Assembly (NCBI RefSeq): GCF_027596085.1 | Contig: NC_072457.1 | Location: 27,368,831-27,432,830 of the forward strand | Direction: 5' to 3' | Length of the DNA: 64,000 bases | DNA from: Anoplopoma fimbria | Taxonomy: Eukaryota; Chordata; Actinopteri; Perciformes; Anoplopomatidae | Part shown: piece by piece, positions 37,229 through 49,025 of the stretch | Numbering within the stretch: position 1 is the first letter of the stretch | How the letters are laid out: each line of letters opens with the position of its first letter | Made by a program: the position numbers and the translations under genes | The notes under the pieces: generated by a model | Seen by the model: only the letters and a program-made list of their open reading frames with translations | The model's database searches: none | Told to the model about the DNA's origin: nothing

Positions 37229-38427
37229 CAGCGGGTAAAATAAGTATTGAACACGTCACCATTTTTCTCAGTAAATATATTTTTAAAGGTGCTATTGACA
37301 TGAAATGTTCACCAGGTGTCGGTAACAACCCAAGTAATCGATACATACAAAGAAAACCAAACAAATACGTTCAGAAATTAAGTTATATGTAATAAAATGG
37401 AATGACACAGGGAAAAAGTATTGAACACGCTTACTGAAATTCATTTAATACTTCGTACAAAAGCCTGTTGGTAATGACAGCTTCAAGACGCCTCCTGTAT
37501 GGAGAAACTAGTCGCATGCATTGCTCAGGTGTGATTTTGGCCCATTCTTCCACACAAACAGTCTTCAAATCTTGAAGGTTCCGTGGGCCTCTTCTATGAA
37601 CTCTGATCTTTAGTTCTTTCCATAGATTTTCTATTGGATTCAAGTCAGGTGATTGGCTGGGCCATTCTAGCAGCTTTATTTTCTTTCTCTGAAACCAATA
37701 CAGAGTTCCCTTGGCTGTGTGTTTGGGATCATTGTCTTGCTGAAATGTCCACCCTCGTTTCATCTTCATCATCCTGGTAGATGGCAGCAGATTTTTATCA
37801 AGATTGTCTCGGTATATTTTTCCATTCATCCTTCCTTTAATTATATGAAGTTTGCCAGTTCCGTATGCTGAAAAACAGCCCCACACCATGATGTTCCCAC
37901 CTCCAAACTTCACTGTTGGTATGGTGTTTTTGGGGTGATGTGCAGTGCCATTTGACCTCCAAACATGGTGTGTATTATGGCACCAAAGAGTTCAATTTTG
38001 GTCTCATCTGACCAGACTATATTCTCCCAGTATTTCACAGGCTTGTCTAAATGTTGTGCAGCAAACTTTAAACGAGCTTCAACATGCTTTTTCTTCAGCA
38101 ATGGAGTCTTGCGTGGTGAGCGTGCATACAGGCCACAGCGGTTGAGTGTATTACTTATTGTTTTCTTTGAAACAATTGTACCAGCTAATTCCAGGTCTTT
38201 CTGAAGCTCTCCACAAGTGGTCCTTGGCTCTTGGACAACTTTTCCCTGTGTCATTCCATTTTATTACCCATGACTTAATTACTGAACTTATTTGTTTTGT
38301 TTTCTTTGTGTGTATGGATTACTTGGGTTGTTACCGATACCTGGTGAAAATGTCATGTCAATAGCACCTTTCGAAATATATTTAATGAGAAAAATGGTGA
38401 CGTGTTCAATACTTATTTTACCCGCTG
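37229..38427 (-). mobile_element. Tc1-like transposon, copy D (1199 bp, disabled)
   Basis: Same site and structure as the other copies, with a private 2-nt deletion near 37467 (aaagcctgttgg against aaagcctttgttgg). Confidence 0.9.
37431..38254 (-). pseudogene. Tc1-like transposase relic (copy D)
   Basis: Minus-strand frames 38254-37910 and 37913-37431. Shares the ancestral truncation and frameshift. The extra 2-nt deletion changes the C-terminus from [10 protein letters not shown] to [14 protein letters not shown]. Confidence 0.9.
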
Positions 38428-39009
38428 TATAAGAGACAAATGAGGTGTGTGAGAAGAGGTGTGCTGGTGATAGGTCAAGTTAAAAAACACAATCATACTT
38501 ATCCATTTTACAGTATTGATAATTACAGTGCATGTTGCCTTGGTAACATAACAGGTTTGGCCGGCAGTCTTGCTCAAGAATCATGGCAAAAAGTAAAGTC
38601 ACATCACCTGAAGTTGAAAAACTGCCAGATTAGACTGAATAACTGACCTGAAGCGACAGTTGGAGTGGCTGTTTTTACGAATTACAGTTTACTTTTTAGA
38701 AATAAAAGATAAAGGTTCACAAGGAAGCCATGTGTTCATGCACATTAATTTGGTGCATGGGAAAAAGGATGAATGGAAAAATGAAGCCATTGTATAAGGC
38801 TTGCAGGCTGTGAGGTTTTAATGAATTCCGTCTATTTTGTAACAAAATGGGATTAAGTTTATTCCCTCTTTCTACTTATGATTGTCACACAAAATGAAGC
38901 TGAAGGGTGTGTGTGACGGGTGGGGCAGAGCAACCATTTTAGGTCATGCTCCTTCCTTCAGCTCTGCATTTCCCCTCCCACCAGAGACAGCAGCAGCAGC
39001 CTTGTGCAG

Positions 39010-39017
39010 CATAAAAG
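39010..39017 (+). promoter_or_regulatory. TATA box of keratin K6
   Basis: CATAAAAG, 82 bp before the ATG. A 4-nt deletion upstream (gcaggctgtgagg, near 38803, against gcaggtagctgtgagg) is private to this copy. Confidence 0.85.
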
Positions 39018-39091
39018 GGGGACAGAGGAGAAGCTGTGCATCTCAGTCCATCTCATTCTCTCCAAGGCAGACCTCCTGAGCAGACTTCAAT

Positions 39092-41396
39092 ATGTCTAGA
39101 TCCACCTCGACCTTTTCCACCAGTAGTTCAGGCTTTGGTGGAGGCGGTAGTAGGGCGTCTGGTGGAGGCTCTATTAGAGCTGGTGGAGGCTCTATTAGAG
39201 CTGGTGGAGGCTCTATTAGAGCTGGTGGATGCTATTCTGGAGGCCAGGCACCACGGTCTTCTTATGCTTCAAGCATGCATGGTGGTGCAGGTGGCAGTGG
39301 AGCAAAAATCTCTGTTTCCTCAGGTAGCTTTCTTTCCTCTGGCTATGGCAGTGGAAGTGGTTTCGGCAGTGGAGGTGGTTTCGGCAGTGGAGGTGGTTTC
39401 GGCAGTGGAGGTGGTTTCGGCAGTGGGTGGTTTCGGCATGGGAGGGGTGGAGGCTACGGCGGAGGTGATGGCATGGACCATATTAATGTCAATGAGAAGG
39501 CCACCATGCAGAACCTGAACGACCGCCTGGCCTCCTACCTGGAGAAGGTGCACAGCCTTGAGAAGGCCAACTCTCAGCTGGAGCTCAAGATCCGCCAGTT
39601 CCTGGAGAGTAAGAGCTCCCCTGCTTCTCGTGACTACTCTGCTTACGAGGCCACCATTGCTGACCTGCATGGAAAGGTATGTCACATGACCTCTAATTCC
39701 TGAATGAGATACCAAAGCATGCCAGAATGTAATTTATCATGCAGTGCAACTATTGGATGATATGTTAAAAATGATGCATTGGAGGTTTAACTTACCCTTT
39801 GTGGCAAGGCACATATATGATTTTGTAGAGAGAGTTACTCTGTAACATGAGGATAGTAATGTTATGTACTGTTTAGAGCATCTCACAGAGACAGTTTAAA
39901 GTAAGAATTACACTAATCATGTCAAATGAAACCTTGGTTCATTCCACAGATCCGGGATGCCACCCGCATCAATGGAGGCATCCATCTGTCCATCGACAAT
40001 GCAAAACTGGCAGCAGACGACTTCAGAACCAAGTAAGTATCAGATGTGAGAGACAGAAAGTATCTAAGACATAGTAAATTGGAAATCACTCTGAACCAGT
40101 ACATGGAAGATGTATACACTGTTTGCAAATGTTCAAACTCTTGCTGCCTCACAGGTTTATGAATGAGCTAGCCATGCGTCAATCAGTAGAGGCAGACATC
40201 GCTGGTCTCAAGAGAGTGTTGGATGAGCTGACACTGGCCAGATCAGACCTGGAGATGCAAATAGAAGGACTCAGGGAGGAGCTGATCTTCCTCAGAAAGA
40301 ACCACGAGGAGGTGGGTAGCAAATGCTTGACGGCAGTCATCTGAATGGGTTTGCATTTAATTTGCCGTCTCGAGTGTAGAAAAAAATTACTCAAACGACT
40401 CAGCAAACATCCACCTTTTAACAAACTCCTATTATTCAACAGGAATTACTCGCAATGAGAGGCCAGATGAGTGGACAGATCCATGTGGAGGTGGACGCAA
40501 AACAGCAGCCAGACCTGGCCAGCATTATGGCTGAGATCCGTGAGCAATATGAGGGTGTGGCCGCCAAGAACCAAAGAGAGCTTGAAGTCTGGTTCCAAAC
40601 ACAGGTAAGACCAAAACGCTGGTGGTGAAATTAATTGACTAAGTTACATCTCACTGACTGTTTCAACTGGTACATATGTATCATATGTAGTTATACATGA
40701 CACTGATTTTCTCCAACGTCTACTCCAGTCACAGACGCTGAACCAGGAGGTGGCATCCACCACAGAATCACTCCAAACATTCAAGTCAGAAATGTCTGAG
40801 GTCCGTCGCACATTGCAGGGCCTGGAGATCGAGCTACAGTCCCAACTTAGCATGGTAATAGACATTGATCTGGGGCAAATGTTACATACAATTTAATGCA
40901 ACCACCGTCGTTTTCAGTATATTCACTTCTTCATCCCTCTTCTCTTCACCTTCCTCCTCCAGAAAGCGGCCCTGGAATGCACTTTAGCTGAGACAAAGGG
41001 ACGGTATTCCATGCAGCTTCAGGGCCTCCAGATGACGGTGACGAGCCTGGAGTCACAGCTGACGCAGCTGCGTGCTGACATGGAAAGACAGGGCCAAGAA
41101 TACCAAATGCTGCTTGACATCAAGACACGGCTGGAGATGGAGATTGCAGAATACAGGAGGCTGCTGGACGGAGAGGGCAGGTAATTTGTCTGCAGAGAAC
41201 TATTTTGTCCTTTCATTGTCAACTAATAACTAACTCTGTAAAGTGAGGCAATCAACTGATATTTAAGGCAATAACTGTAATTCTCCCCCTCCACAGTGCG
41301 AGCATCACTGGAAGGAGCTCCTCTTCCAATGTTGTTGTGATCACAAAGGAACTGAGGAATGGCAAGGTGGTGTCCTCCTCTACCACCAGAACCTAA
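39092..41396 (+). CDS. Type I keratin, copy K6 (intact, longest head)
   Basis: Exons: 39092-39676, 39950-40032, 40155-40311, 40443-40604, 40729-40854, 40963-41180, 41297-41396; 1431 nt, 476 aa. Head 1-133, with three GGGSIRA units and an enlarged GSGGGF run. At about 39425-39450 the expected [12 protein letters not shown] reads [12 protein letters not shown]: a 2-nt loss followed by a 1-nt loss restores frame, adding Trp, Arg and His to a Gly-rich region. Rod about 134-443 with [17 protein letters not shown] and [11 protein letters not shown]; the tail has [11 protein letters not shown] and ITKEL and ends TTRT. Of the four copies in the two dimers (K3-K6), this is the only one open from start to normal stop. 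Intron 5 begins gtaata, a weaker donor than gtaaga in K1, K2 and K7. Confidence 0.92.
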
Positions 41397-41479
41397 TCAT
41401 TTGTCACCTCCTGTCACCTGACGACCACACGCAACATATTAATTACTCAAGTACTTCCTTCAAATACACATTTGAAAGC

Positions 41480-41485
41480 AATAAA
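41480..41485 (+). terminator. Poly(A) signal of K6
   Basis: AATAAA in the shared 3' UTR. Confidence 0.85.
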
Positions 41486-43571
41486 AAGCTGTGGTTTGCT
41501 GACTATCATTTGTCTTGTTTGACTTATTTGTGTCTCAATACCAAATAATGTCTATAGTGGCGTGGTTTTGAGATGAAGCAAAGGTCTTATGAAATTAAAT
41601 ATTTCATCTTCGTCCTGACAAGAGTTACTTTGACGGATATGTTTGAAAAACTTGTTAAATTAAATCCCAATAGCCTGAGGCTGTAGCAGTGTCAGCCATA
41701 TTATGTCCTGGATGCAAAAGAATAGAGAAATTCAGGCTGTGAATACAAAGTTAGCGATACCCATCCTGAGGGCAAAGTGTATTGATGCCCTCCCATCCTC
41801 TTTAGGACTTAAGCCTCAGAGGCTACACAACGTAGAGCAGTACAGTACCAGTCGTATAGCTCTACTGCAGGCAGGATGCATGCTCCATAAAAATATATAT
41901 TTTTAAGAAGAACAACATACCTACAATGTAGAAATGTATAACCATAATACCTCACAACAATAGAGTGCTGGGTTTTAATCTGCGGTACACTTTAGACAAC
42001 AGGCCGCAATGTACAGTGTGATACTCTGGAGTTATGGTGTAATCTTTTGTACCAACAGTGTTTCACTTCAGCACATACCAGTACATATGTAGGTACTGAG
42101 GAACAAGATGTGAATGAAATAATCATAATTTGGGATTTTTTAAAGACAGTATACTGCAGTTAGGCCTATTTTAACTATGACCTCATGAGCAAAAATATAG
42201 AGAAGATTATTTAACTAATACTGGGTACTTATTTTATTTGGCCGCTATTACAGGCTACAGTATGGCCATAAAACTGAGAAAACCTGGACGTTTCAGGCAA
42301 GTTGTAGTAATGACTTACGCATCACTTAATAAATCTGAAGTGATTTCATTTCAAAATGATTTTAATTACATGTAAGTTGGCATATGCTGTGGAATATTGG
42401 CGTTGTTTAGCTTTTAAAATTTTGTAGTCATGTATCAGCATTTACAATCTGTTTTTGTGAAGTTTCTTTCGGCGCATTTGCGTGCTGTTTTAATCCATAA
42501 AAATAGTCTGTTGCTGCCATCATAGTAAAAGGATACTGTTGGTTGATTAACATCAATATAATGAAGTACATACAGTACCAGTCAAAAGTTAGGCGCGGCC
42601 ATTATTATGATATATAACAGACTGTTCTCCGTCATTAGAGGTAGGTGTGTGCGTTTCACAGAAAGAAACTGTATTACTCACAATAACTGTTATTAAGTAA
42701 AAAACAAGCAGAGGCAGCAACAGTGCTTTTCTCCTCATGCTTTTTTTTTTTCTCGCTCGGCAGATGATGTGATGACCAACTTTTCTGGCAACAGAAATAG
42801 AAATCAGAAACGAGGGAGCGTTTGAAACATTGTTCTTTTTCATTTATTTCTCATGTTTTACTCTGTTATTCTGTGTGGCTGTGTAGCAACAAGACTGTAA
42901 GGCCTTGTGCAACAGCACAAAGTATATAATCCTGCGGGTTTAATATTTTTCTTCTTATTCTCCTTCTTCCGTACCAAAGTTTGCCGCGTAACTCGCGCCG
43001 CAGTGTTGCAAGCACATGCGTCAAAATCAAAATGTGCGGCCTGGTTGGGAATTGTGTGCTATGACTGCTCTCCGAGATTTGGCCAGCGGTTTCCACGGGA
43101 ACCGGGAAAAACGGCGAGAAATTTCCCCATAGAGATGAATGAGTTTTGGGCGTGGAGAGAGCTTAAAAACACTCAACTTTGGGCCCAGACTGACTCGTCA
43201 TACTTTAACGTGAAAAAATGATTCAAGATTTAAAACGTGAACAAAACTCTGGACTATATTGGGCAAAATGGGCATTTTGATAGCTAGCACAGATTTCATG
43301 ACATCAGAGTTTAAGTTTCAGGAAAATGTATGCCTTTTTCAGATTTTAAAATGGGTGTGTAGCATGTGATGTCATCGCTAGAGTGAGAGGAGTTTCAAAA
43401 TCTTGTGAAAAAACATTTTTCAAGTGATCTCGTGGTCACATTTCAAACACCACAAACATGACAATATATCAACGCGATGGGCAGAGTCTTTTCTCTATTG
43501 ATAATATTATTTTGAAATGTACCTTAAATTAACCCCAAACTAACCCTCATGGTCACATTTTAAACACGTAC

Positions 43572-43665
<94 letters not shown>

Positions 43666-44481
43666 CATATCAACATAAAATGACATCAACGCGTTCGGCA
43701 GTCTTTTCTCTCTGTTGATAATATTATTTATGCGGTTGGACTTACTTTTTATTTCAAATGAACCCCAAACTAACCCTAAATGAAACTCATTGATACAGCT
43801 CTCTCAGAACTGTTAATAAATGCAACGTCTTCGGGCAGTAGCAGCCACACAGTCAAAATTTCTTGCGAAATTTTCTAGTTATGTTTACTGTTGTGAACAG
43901 GTTTATGAAGGAACAATAATAGATCCTACATGAAACTGCTCACAACATTGGTCTATGGAATTTCTTTAGTAACCGGGTCTTGATTTCTGGAAAGAGACAT
44001 TACTGTTGACTTTTTTCAAATATATTTTGCGGCTCTTTGAGCACTACAAGCCGAGAGCCATCTTGTCCCCAATATATTAAAGAGAAAACAGACATCTCTA
44101 CAGCTGATACCTCCAAAACAAGACAACTCAAACCAAAACAAACTAGACTGATATATAGCAATATATTTAGATTTTTGGGTGAACTGTTCATTCAATGATT
44201 GTCTTGATTATTATTTTCATACATGTGATTATTTTAAATTTGTGTAATTATAAATTCAGTTGTAGCACTGTGTTAATGCGAGGATGTGTTTACAAATGTG
44301 TTGCTTGATCAACTATTATCTGTTTATTTCTAGTTTCACTGCACTAAAGACAATTCCAGGATATCAAATAATTGCACCATTTAGAGACTCTGCCATTATT
44401 ATTGAAAAACAACTGAAACTATGACTAACAAAAGAACCAATTCCTAAAATCAGTTTTTTAAAATGCAAAATAACACAGATA
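41486..44481 (+). repeat. K6-K7 spacer (short form), no gene
   Basis: Equivalent to the K4-K5 spacer: single fused CA tract, cacgtacaac border, region between tracts missing. No coding signal. Confidence 0.8.
43572..43661. repeat. CA microsatellite, K6-K7 spacer (fused)
   Basis: About 44 CA units, with the flank arrangement of the K4-K5 tract. Confidence 0.9.
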
Positions 44482-45682
44482 CAGCGGGTAAAATAAGTAT
44501 TGAACACGTCACCATTTTTCTCAGTAAATATATTTTTAAAGGTGCTATTGACATGAAATGTTCACCAGGTGTCGGTAACAACCCAAGTAATCGATACATA
44601 CAAAGAAAACCAAACAAATACGTTCATAAATTAAGTTATATGTAATAAAATGGAATGACACAGGGAAAAAGTATTGAACACGCTTACTGAAATTCATTTA
44701 ATACTTCGTACAAAAGCCTTTGTTGGTAATGACAGCTTCAAGACGCCTCCTGTATGGAGAAACTAGTCGCATGCATTGCTCAGGTGTGATTTTGGCCCAT
44801 TCTTCCACACAAACAGTCTTCAGATCTTGAAGGTTCCGTGGGCCTCTTCTATGAACTCTGATCTTTAGTTCTTTCCATAGATTTTCTATTGGATTCAAGT
44901 CAGGTGATTGGCTGGGCCATTCTAGCAGCTTTATTTTCTTTCTCTGAAACCAATACAGAGTTCCCTTGGCTGTGTGTTTGGGATCATTGTCTTGCTGAAA
45001 TGTCCACCCTCGTTTCATCTTCATCATCCTGGTAGATGGCAGCAGATTTTTATCAAGATTGTCTCGGTATATTTTTCCATTCATCCTTCCTTTAATTATA
45101 TGAAGTTTGCCAGTTCCGTATGCTGAAAAACAGCCCCACATCATGATGTTCCCACCTCCAAACTTCACTGTTGGTATGGTGTTTTTGGGGTGATGTGCAG
45201 TGCCATTTGACCTCCAAACATGGTGTGTATTATGGCACCAAAGAGTTCAATTTTGGTCTCATCTGACCAGACTATATTCTCCCAGTATTTCACAGGCTTG
45301 TCTAAATGTTGTGCAGCAAACTTTAAACGAGCTTCAACATGCTTTTTCTTCAGCAATGGAGTCTTGCATGGTGAGCGTGCATACAGGCCACGGCGGTTGA
45401 GTGTATTACTTATTGTTTTCTTTGAAACAATTGTACCAGCTAATTCCAGGTCTTTCTGAAGCTCTCCACAAGTTGTCCTTGGCTCTTGGACAACTTTTCC
45501 CTGTGTCATTCCATTTTATTACCCATGACTTAATTACTGAACTTATTTGTTTTGTTTTCTTTGTGTGTATGGATTACTTGGGTTGTTACCGATACCTGGT
45601 GAAAATGTCATGTCAATAGCACCTTTCGAAATATATTTAATGAGAAAAATGGTGACGTGTTCAATACTTATTTTACCCGCTG
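44482..45682 (-). mobile_element. Tc1-like transposon, copy E (1201 bp, disabled)
   Basis: Same site, termini and internal deletion as copies A-D; closest to copy C. Confidence 0.9.
44698..45509 (-). pseudogene. Tc1-like transposase relic (copy E)
   Basis: Minus-strand frames 45509-45165 and 45168-44698. Same truncation and frameshift; WSDETK, DNDPKH and NPIENLW are kept. Confidence 0.9.
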
Positions 45683-46269
45683 TATAAGAGACAAATGAGG
45701 TGTGTGAGAAGAGGTGTGCTGGTGATAGGTCAAGTTAAAAAAACACAATCATACTTATCCATTTTACAATATTGATAATTACAGTGCATGTTGCCTTGTT
45801 AACATAACAGGTTTGGCCGGCAGTCTTGCTCAAGAATCATGGCAAAAAGTAAAGTCACATCACCTGAAGTTGAAAAACTGCCAGATTAGACTGAATAACT
45901 GACCTGAAGCGACAGTTGGAGTGGCTGTTTTTACGAATTACAGTTTACTTTTTAGAAATAAAAGATAAATGTTCACAAGGAAGCCATGTCTTCATGCACA
46001 TTAATTTGGTGCATGGGAAAAAAGGATGAATGGAAAAATGAAGCCATTGTATAAGGCTTGCAGGTAGCTGTGAGGTTTTAATGAATTCCGTCTATTTTGT
46101 AACAAAATGGGATTAAGTTTATTCCCTCTTTCTACTTATGATTGTCACACAAAATGAAGCTGAAGGGTGTGTGTGACGGGTGGGGCAGAGCAATCATTTT
46201 AGGTCATGCTCCTCCCTTCAGCTCTGCATTTCCACTCCCACCAGAGACAGCAGCAGCAGCCTTGTGCAG

Positions 46270-46277
46270 CATAAAAG
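46270..46277 (+). promoter_or_regulatory. TATA box of keratin K7
   Basis: CATAAAAG, 82 bp before the ATG. The promoter carries one extra change (tccactccc for tcccctccc) upstream. Confidence 0.85.
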
Positions 46278-46351
46278 GGGGACAGAGGAGAAGCTGTGCA
46301 TCTCAGTCCATCTCATTCTCTCCAAGGCAGACCTCCTGAGCAGACTTCAAT

Positions 46352-48617
46352 ATGTCTAGATCCACCTCGACCTTTTCCACCAGTAGTTCAGGCTTTGGTG
46401 GAGGCGGTAGTAGGGCGTCTGGTGGAGGCTCTATTAGAGCTGGTGGAGGCTCTATTAGAGCTGGTGGATGCTATTCTGGAGGCCAGGCACCACGGTCTTC
46501 TTATGCTTCAAGCATGCATGGTGGTGCAGGTGGCAGTGGAGCAAAAATCTCTGTTTCCTCAGGTAGCTTTCTTTCCTCTGGCTATGGCAGTGGACGTTGT
46601 TTCGGCAGTGGAGGTGGTTTCGGCAGTGGAGGTGGTTTCGGCAGTGGAGGTGGTTTCGGCATGGGAGGGGGTGGAGGCTATGGCGGAGGTGATGGCATGG
46701 ACCATATTAATGTCAATGAGAAGGCCACCATGCAGAACCTGAACGACCGCCTGGCCTCCTACCTGGAGAAGGTGCACAGCCTTGAGAAGGCCAACTCTCA
46801 GCTGGAGCTCAAGATCCGCCAGTTCCTGGAGAGTAAGAGCTCCCCTGCTTCTCGTGACTACTCTGCTTACGAGGCCACCATTGCTGACCTGCATGGAAAG
46901 GTATGTCACATGACCTCTAATTCCTGAATGAGATACCAAAGCATGCCAGAATGTAATTTATCATGCAGTGCAACTATTGGATGATATGTTAAAAATGATG
47001 CATTGGAGGTTTAACTTACCCTTTGTGGCAAGGCACATATATGATTTTGTAGAGAGAGTTACTCTGTAACATGAGGATAGTAATGTTATGTACTGTTTAG
47101 AGCATCTCACAGAGACAGTTTAAAGTAAGAATTACACTAATCATGTCAAATGAAACCTTGCTTCATTCCACAGATCCGGGATGCCACCCGCATCAATGGA
47201 GGCATCTATCTGTCCATCGACAATGCAAAACTGGCAGCAGAAGACTTCAGAACCAAGTAAGTATCAGATGTGAGAGACAGAAAGTATCTAAAACATAGTA
47301 AATTGGAAATCACTCTGAACCAGTACATGGAAGATGTATACACTGATTGCAAATGTTCAAACTCTTGCTGCCTCACAGGTTTATGAATGAGCTAGCCATG
47401 CGTCAATCAGTAGAGGCAGACATCGCTGGTCTCAAGAGAGTGTTGGATGAGCTGACACTGGCCAGATCAGACCTGGAGATGCAAATAGAAGGACTCAGGG
47501 AGGAGCTGATCTTCCTCAGAAAGAACCACGAGGAGGTGGGTAGCAAATGCTTGACGGCAGTCATCTGAATGGGTTTGCATTTAATTTGCCGTCTCGAGTG
47601 TAGAAAAACAATTACTCAAACGACTCAGCAAACATCCACCTTTTAACAAACTCCTATTATTCAACAGGAATTACTCGCAATGAGAGGCCAGATGAGTGGA
47701 CAGATCCATGTGGAGGTGGACGCAAAACAGCAGCCAGACCTGGCCAGCATTATGGCTGAGATCCGTGAGCAATATGAGGGTGTGGCCGCCAAGAACCAAA
47801 GAGAGCTTGAAGTCTGGTTCCAAACACAGGTAAGACCAAAACCCTGGTGGTGAAATGAATTGACTAAGTTACATCTCACTGACTGTTTCAACTGGTACAT
47901 ATGTATCATATGTAGTTATACATGACACTGATTTTCTCCAACGTCTACTCCAGTCACAGACGCTGAACCAGGAGGTGGCATCCACCACAGAATCACTCCA
48001 AACATTCAAGTCAGAAATGTCTGAGGTCCGTCGCACATTGCAGGGCCTGGAGATCGAGCTACAGTCCCAACTTAGCATGGTAAGAGACATTGATCTGGGG
48101 CAAATGTTACCTACAATTTAATGCAACCACCGTCGTTTTCAGTATATTCACTTCTTCATCCCTCTTCTCTTCACCTTCCTCCTCCAGAAAGCGGCCCATG
48201 AATGCACTTTAGCTGAGACAAAGGGACGCTATTCCATGCAGCTTCAGGGCCTCCAGATGACGGTGACGAGCCTGGAGTCACAGCTGACGCAGCTGCGTGC
48301 TGACATGGAAAGACAGGGCCAAGAATACCAAATGCTGCTTGACATCAAGACACGGCTGGAGATGGAGATTGCAGAATACAGGAGGCTGCTGGACGGAGAG
48401 GGCAGGTAATTTGTCTGCAGAGAACTATTTTGTCCTTTCATTGTCAACTAATAACTAACTCTGTAAAGTGAGGCAATCAACTGATATTTAAGGCAATAAC
48501 TGTAATTCTCCCCTCCACAGTGCGAGCAGCCCTGGAAGGACCTGCGGTACCAATGTTTTGATCACAGAGAAAGTGACGATTGGCAAGAAGGTTACCTCCC
48601 ACGTCTTCCGACACTAA
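46352..48617 (+). CDS. Type I keratin, copy K7 (intact, divergent tail)
   Basis: Exons: 46352-46900, 47174-47256, 47379-47535, 47668-47829, 47954-48079, 48188-48405, 48521-48617; 1392 nt, 463 aa. Head 1-121 with two GGGSIRA units and GSGRCF; the rod opens [13 protein letters not shown] and ends YRRLLDGEG. Promoter and exon 1 match K5. Exon 2 (GGIYLSID), introns 1-2 and the intron 5 donor (gtaaga) match K1/K2. The last exon is unlike all others: after [12 protein letters not shown] the tail reads [20 protein letters not shown], while intron 6 before it and the 3' UTR after it still match the array. Coil 2 has AAHECT where others have AALECT, placing His at a normally hydrophobic position. Four cysteines in total. 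Last + strand gene, convergent with the - strand keratin at 52063-55412. Confidence 0.93.
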
Positions 48618-48700
48618 TATATTGTCACCTCCTGTCACCTGACGACCACACGCAACATGTGAATTACTCAAGTACTTCCTTCAAATACACATTTGAACGC

Positions 48701-48706
48701 AATAAA
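48701..48706 (+). terminator. Poly(A) signal of K7
   Basis: AATAAA in the shared 3' UTR, 84 nt after the stop. Confidence 0.85.
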
Positions 48707-48769
48707 AAGCTGTGGTTTGCTGACTATCATTTGTCTTTGACTTATTTGTATCTCAATACCAAATAATGT

Positions 48770-49025
48770 CTTGAACTATACAAAATGGCTGACATTTAAG
48801 ATTGTTTCGTGTGATTTTACGGAATTGAATGCACTGTGGGTTGATAATGTGCTGCTCGCTGCTTTAATTCATATCTGTTGTGGAATTCCTTTTTTTTTCA
48901 AATGAACCTCAAATGTACCTCAAATGAACCCCAAACTAACCCTAAATGAACCTCATTGATACAGCGGTCTCAGAACTGTTAATATATGCAACGTCTTCGG
49001 GCAGTAGCAGCCACACAGTCAAAAT
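48770..49025 (+). repeat. Right end of the array: fused spacer fragment
   Basis: Directly after the K7 3' flank (aataatgtct) the sequence becomes tgaactatacaaaatggctg, equivalent to about 21144 in the K3-K4 spacer, and continues to about cagtcaaaatt. The CA tract at the second site is absent (ttgtggaattcctttttttt). About 2.5 kb of normal spacer is skipped at the joint. Confidence 0.75.

Larger units (their letters stand above)
1310..49025 (+). repeat. Tandem array of seven keratin units with higher-order dimers
   Basis: Seven direct repeats, each with promoter, seven-exon type I keratin gene, 3' flank and spacer. Cut at the shared Tc1 insertion TA, the units are 1394-7848, 7849-15539, 15540-23359, 23360-30628, 30629-38427, 38428-45682 and 45683-49025 (partial). 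ATG-to-ATG distances are 6449, 7694, 7820, 7270, 7794 and 7260 bp. The last four alternate, and two units together give 15090, 15064 and 15054 bp. Introns and spacers are nearly identical between units as well as exons, which points to recent segmental duplication or ongoing homogenisation rather than selection on protein alone. Confidence 0.95.
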
